Positions 4,849-8,809 of a stretch of 8,809 nt of DNA are shown piece by piece. Every line of letters starts with the position of its first letter. The stretch's first letter is position 1. Source of the stretch: Chloroflexota bacterium (GTDB lineage: Bacteria > Chloroflexota > Dehalococcoidia > Lucifugimonadales > Lucifugimonadaceae). Both the position numbers and the translations under genes were made by a program. The notes below the pieces were generated by a model. That model was not told the origin of the DNA, did not search any database, and saw only the letters and a list, made by a program, of their open reading frames with translations. The stretch is taken from the NCBI GenBank assembly GCA_016210435.1, contig JACQUF010000057.1:1-8809 (forward strand), read 5' to 3'.

Positions 4849-6513
4849 ATGACGAAGTACATCTTCGTAACCGGGGGAGTTGTCAGTTCCCTGGGCAAGG
4901 GCATCACCGTGGCCTCGATCGGGCGAATGCTCAAAAGCCGGGGCCTCAAAGTGTCCATCATGAAACTGGACCCGTATCTGAACGTGGATCCAGGCACGAT
5001 GTCGCCCTACCAGCACGGCGAGGTCTTCGTAACCGTCGACGGGGCTGAAACAGACCTCGACCTCGGGCATTACGAGCGATTCGTCGATGTCGAACTGACG
5101 TCGTTGTCCAATGTGACTGCGGGGCAGATCTACGGCGAGGTCATCAAGCGAGAGCGACGAGGCGATTACCTCGGCGGGACGATCCAGACGGTCCCTCACG
5201 TCACCAACGCGATCAAGGCTCGAATACAGGAACTCGCTGAGAAGACGAGGCCCGACGTTGTCGTCGTGGAAGTCGGAGGTACTGTCGGAGATATCGAGGG
5301 CCAGCCGTTCCTCGAAGCCATCCGCCAGATGAGGAACGATGTCGGCCGGAACAACACTCTATACATACATCTGACTTTGCTCCCGTATCTGAGTTCCACG
5401 CAGGAACTGAAGACCAAGCCGACTCAGCACAGCGTCATTGCCCTGCGCGGCATGGGCATCCTTCCGGACGCTATCGTCTGCCGGGCGGATCATCCGGTCC
5501 CGCGGTCTGTGCGGGAAAAGATCTCTCTCTACTGCGACGTTCCGGTTGAGGCGGTCATCGGTCTGCCGACACTCGACACCGTCTATGCAGTCCCGTTGCA
5601 CCTCGAACAGGAAGGCCTCGGCAGATTCCTGGCCCAGAGCCTCGGACTGGGGCAGGAGGATTCGGACCTCCGGGCCTGGTCTGAGATGGTCAACCTTATT
5701 CGCAAGCCAAAGCCCGCCTTGAAGATCGCCGTAGTCGGAAAGTACGTGGACCTGACCGATTCATATCTCTCGGTGCACGAAGCGCTTCGACATGCGGGTC
5801 TCTATCACAGCAGGCAGATCGACATCTCGTGGATTCCGTCCGAGGAAATCGAACGCGTGGGTCCGGACCGCCTCCTCGACGGTGTTTCAGGGATCGTTGT
5901 GCCTGGCGGGTTCGGTCCGCGCGGCATCGAGGGCATGATCCATACGGCCGGTTATGCGCGCACGCGCGCGGTTCCTTACCTCGGTCTGTGCCTCGGTATG
6001 CAGGTGATGATCATCGAGTTCGCCAGGCACGCGCTTGGCTTGAGCAGAGCAAACTCGACCGAATTCGATCCGCGTTCTTCCGATCAGGTGATCGCGTACC
6101 TGCCAGGACAGGAAGAGCTCGCAGAAACCGGCGGTACGATGCGCCTCGGATCGTATCCGTGCTGTCTCAAGCCGCACACGTTGGCTTCCAAAGCCTACGG
6201 AACCGAGCGCGTGACCGAACGACATCGCCATCGTTACGAAGTCAACAACGACTACCGTCCGCAGTTCGAAGAAGCTGGCCTGATGGCCAGCGGGGTTTCA
6301 CCCGACGAATCGCTGGTCGAGATCTCCGAAATCCTCGGCCATCCATTCATGCTCGGCAGCCAGTTCCATCCCGAGTTCGCGTCGCGTCCGGACAGGCCGC
6401 ACCCACTTTTCCGCGAATTCGTCGGTATCGCAAAGAACGTCATCAGGGAGGGCGGACAGCCGCCGTTGCCGCTGGACGTGGTGTCGAACGGAGACGGGGT
6501 GCACAGCGCGTAG
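4849..6513 (+). CDS. pyrG: CTP synthase
   Basis: A 554-residue CTP synthase (EC 6.3.4.2), slightly longer than the 545 of E. coli. It aminates UTP to CTP using ATP and ammonia from glutamine. The N-terminal synthase domain begins with MTKYIFVTGGVVSSLGKGI (P-loop, Lys17), followed by KLDPYLNVDPGTMSPYQHGEVFVT, DGAETDLDLGHYERF and EVGGTVGDIEGQPFLEA, which carry the metal and UTP sites. The C-terminal class I glutaminase domain has GLCLGMQ with nucleophile Cys381 and HPEF with His507/Glu509, completing the triad. The tail after about 535 is variable and not conserved. The start is fixed by the canonical N-terminus. The ribosome binding site is weak (GAGA, 11 bases upstream). The gene has its own promoter and attenuator-like leader. 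Adjacency of pyrG and rho is also seen loosely in Firmicutes. Confidence 0.98.
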   Translation: MTKYIFVTGGVVSSLGKGITVASIGRMLKSRGLKVSIMKLDPYLNVDPGTMSPYQHGEVFVTVDGAETDLDLGHYERFVDVELTSLSNVTAGQIYGEVIKRERRGDYLGGTIQTVPHVTNAIKARIQELAEKTRPDVVVVEVGGTVGDIEGQPFLEAIRQMRNDVGRNNTLYIHLTLLPYLSSTQELKTKPTQHSVIALRGMGILPDAIVCRADHPVPRSVREKISLYCDVPVEAVIGLPTLDTVYAVPLHLEQEGLGRFLAQSLGLGQEDSDLRAWSEMVNLIRKPKPALKIAVVGKYVDLTDSYLSVHEALRHAGLYHSRQIDISWIPSEEIERVGPDRLLDGVSGIVVPGGFGPRGIEGMIHTAGYARTRAVPYLGLCLGMQVMIIEFARHALGLSRANSTEFDPRSSDQVIAYLPGQEELAETGGTMRLGSYPCCLKPHTLASKAYGTERVTERHRHRYEVNNDYRPQFEEAGLMASGVSPDESLVEISEILGHPFMLGSQFHPEFASRPDRPHPLFREFVGIAKNVIREGGQPPLPLDVVSNGDGVHSA

Positions 6514-6531
6514 GGGCGCCAGCCTGCCATG

Positions 6532-6568
6532 TTCGACAGGCCCAGTGCGCGGCCTGAGCAAAGTCGAA
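6532..6568. repeat. Inverted-repeat element after pyrG
   Basis: TTCGA-CAGGCC (6532-6542) and GGCCTG...TCGAA (6551-6556 and 6564-6568) form an inverted pair of the GCCTGAGCCTGTCGAA repeat around an 8-base loop, with a 7-base bulge on the 3' arm. It begins 18 bases after the pyrG stop. No T-run follows. It may protect the mRNA 3' end or just be a mobile-repeat remnant. Confidence 0.55.
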
Positions 6569-6615
6569 AGGGCAATACGCGCGTCCGCATAAGGAATGAA
6601 TCCAGATAGAGAGTC

Positions 6616-6645
6616 GTGACAAGGTCCCGATATCTGTGGTATTTT
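6616..6645 (+). promoter_or_regulatory. Candidate rho promoter with extended -10
   Basis: GTGACA (6616-6621, 5/6 to TTGACA), an 18-base spacer, then TGG-TATTTT: an extended -10 motif TGn at 6637-6639 and a 4/6 -10 box at 6640-6645. Predicted start is near A6651, which leaves a rho leader of about 300 nt. Confidence 0.45.
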
Positions 6646-6959
6646 GATTGATGAGGGTTACGCCCTCCGAAGTCGCCGATCCGTGCGGCGACCCCCTCTC
6701 CTTATCCAGTAGCGCCGGACCGCAGTTCGAACTCGCGTGACGCTTTCCGGTCGCAGGCGCTGACGATTCTGGTACAGAACGCAGGGCATCCGCAGCACTT
6801 TGGGTTCAAATAGCGGCGCCAGCACTCTGGCAAACAAGTTCGCGTTCCTTAACTAATCCCCTTCCAATTGCTCCATAAACGAGAGTGCCCGGGCACTGAA
6901 TCCCGGCGAAAGGAAAGCTCGCGCGGATACCCTCGGCGCGTGGCTTGGATTTAAATACG
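6646..6959 (+). promoter_or_regulatory. Long structured rho leader
   Basis: Two hairpins stand at its 5' end: GAGGG-TTACG-CCCTC (6653-6667) and GTCGCCG-ATCCGTG-CGGCGAC (6672-6692). GAGGG can alternatively pair with a second CCCTC at 6694-6698. Neither is followed by a T-run. The rest (6700-6959) shows no gene, tRNA or recognised RNA family. The T-loop-like GGGTTCAAAT near 6800 has no matching stem. Long leaders are common for rho, which is autoregulated by attenuation in E. coli; applying that here is inference. Confidence 0.45.
6651..6740 (+). CDS. Possible 29-codon leader ORF of rho (rhoL-like)
   Basis: ATG 6651 to TGA 6738-6740 encodes MRVTPSEVADPCGDPLSLSS..., 29 residues. Its ATG coincides with the predicted transcription start of the rho promoter, so it could be translated as a leaderless mRNA; no Shine-Dalgarno is visible. 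E. coli rho is preceded by the 33-codon leader rhoL, so position and size are similar, but no sequence similarity is claimed. It may be chance. Confidence 0.25.
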   Translation: MRVTPSEVADPCGDPLSLSSSAGPQFELA

Positions 6960-8378
<1,419 letters not shown>

Positions 8379-8387
8379 GGGATTGTT

Positions 8388-8475
8388 CCCCTCGCCCCAA
8401 CGGAGAGAGGGCTTCCTTACGCTTCGATCCCTTCGCCCCCTCTGGGGGAGAAGGTGGTCGGAGACCGGATGAGGG
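8388..8475 (+). repeat. Two-hairpin intergenic repeat, copy 2, with a decayed unit before it
   Basis: The main unit is 8429-8475. Hairpin 1 pairs 8430-8440 with 8444-8454 across TCT, with the same internal G-A mismatch as copy 1. Hairpin 2 is GGTC-GGA-GACC (8456-8466), and the unit ends in CGGATGAGGG. Compared with copy 1 (253-301), hairpin 1 has five instead of four C-G pairs on both arms, and hairpin 2 has T-A in place of C-G. A degenerate partial unit (CCCCTCGCCCC...GGAGAGAGG) lies at about 8390-8410. Confidence 0.65.
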
Positions 8476-8505
8476 TCCCAAGATCCGTGGACGGCGAATG
8501 AAAAA

Positions 8506-8538
8506 AAGGGGGCAGATCATCCTGCCTCTTTCTCTTTT
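8506..8538 (+). terminator. Intrinsic terminator downstream of rho
   Basis: AAGGGGGCAG (8506-8515) pairs with CTGCCTCTTT (8522-8531), using two G-T pairs, around a 6-base loop, and is followed by CTCTTTT. An A-run on the 5' side could make it work in both directions. It lies 128 bp after the rho stop, beyond the repeat unit, and probably ends the rho transcript. Confidence 0.7.
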
Positions 8539-8790
8539 CCACAACTATTTGGTTAAGTTGGTGACCCGATTGTGACAGATAAATGCGTCTCGATCCGCGG
8601 GTCTCTATTTGGAGCTTGGCGCGGTGGTCGGAATTCCCGACTCAGCCCACACCTTAGGCCGAAACAATTTGCGCTTCACTGTTATGTCGCGTTCGATCTC
8701 CCCGCACATTACTGGCGCGCAGCTTTGGGAAACGAGTGTTTTCGAGTCGAACGAGGCACGCAAAATTGGACATGGCGTGATAACGCGTCG
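8539..8790. other. Gene-less stretch after the rho terminator
   Basis: No protein family or RNA gene was recognised. A 61-codon frame (8609-8794) begins with TTG, lacks a ribosome binding site and resembles nothing known, so I do not call it a gene. A small hairpin GTCGG-AATTC-CCGAC lies at 8627-8641. Base composition looks less G+C-rich than the genes, as expected for an upstream region. Confidence 0.4.
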
Positions 8791-8796
8791 TTGACA
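8791..8796 (+). promoter_or_regulatory. Perfect -35 box at the window edge
   Basis: TTGACA lies 13 bases before the end of the window. A -10 box at the usual distance would fall just outside, so this may be half of the promoter of the next transcription unit. Confidence 0.3.
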
Positions 8797-8809
8797 CTCG
8801 CAATGAGCC

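Noticed and set aside
6795..6825. tRNA T-arm-like sequence GGGTTCAAAT
   Set aside because: The flanking bases do not form a T-stem, and no acceptor or anticodon arm can be built around it.
6849..6879. Second rho promoter (TTAACT ... CATAAA)
   Set aside because: Spacing of 19 and poor box matches; the upstream extended -10 candidate is better.
8609..8794. A 61-codon + strand frame after rho
   Set aside because: TTG start, no ribosome binding site, no recognisable motif. Chance is more likely.

Overview
The window is a G+C-rich bacterial chromosome segment with six complete genes, all on the + strand: an S58/P1-family peptidase, panB, panC, surE, pyrG and rho. Gene content, housekeeping proteins and dispersed REP-like repeats (CCTGAGCCTGTCGAAGGA and CTCTCCC...GGGAGAG types) look like a free-living Chloroflexota bacterium, perhaps Dehalococcoidia or SAR202. 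That placement is recalled from family resemblance and was not computed.

Layout. 1-516: no clear gene, possibly the last codons of an upstream gene, plus repeats and an inverted repeat. 517-3638: a pantothenate block. The peptidase overlaps panB by 4 bp (ATGA), and panC follows after a 162-bp repeat-filled gap. 3751-4539: surE. 4540-4848: a strong sigma70-type promoter, then a roughly 225-nt pyrG leader ending in an intrinsic terminator just before the start codon. 4849-6513: pyrG. 6514-6959: an inverted repeat, a promoter candidate and a roughly 300-nt rho leader with two hairpins and a 29-codon ORF. 6960-8378: rho. 8379-8538: repeats and a terminator. 8539-8809: no recognisable gene.

How the genes fit together. 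PanB makes ketopantoate and PanC joins pantoate to beta-alanine, giving pantothenate for CoA. The peptidase belongs to the superfamily that includes beta-alanyl aminopeptidases, so it might feed beta-alanine to PanC. SurE and PyrG act on nucleotides (5'-nucleotidase; CTP synthesis), and Rho ends transcription.

The most unusual points are: (1) PanB carries a C-terminal XRE-type helix-turn-helix domain of about 57 residues on a linker, which suggests an enzyme that also binds DNA; (2) pyrG appears to be controlled by transcription attenuation behind a very C-rich leader; (3) the rho leader carries a rhoL-like short ORF; (4) two copies of a two-hairpin repeat 8 kb apart show compensatory base changes.
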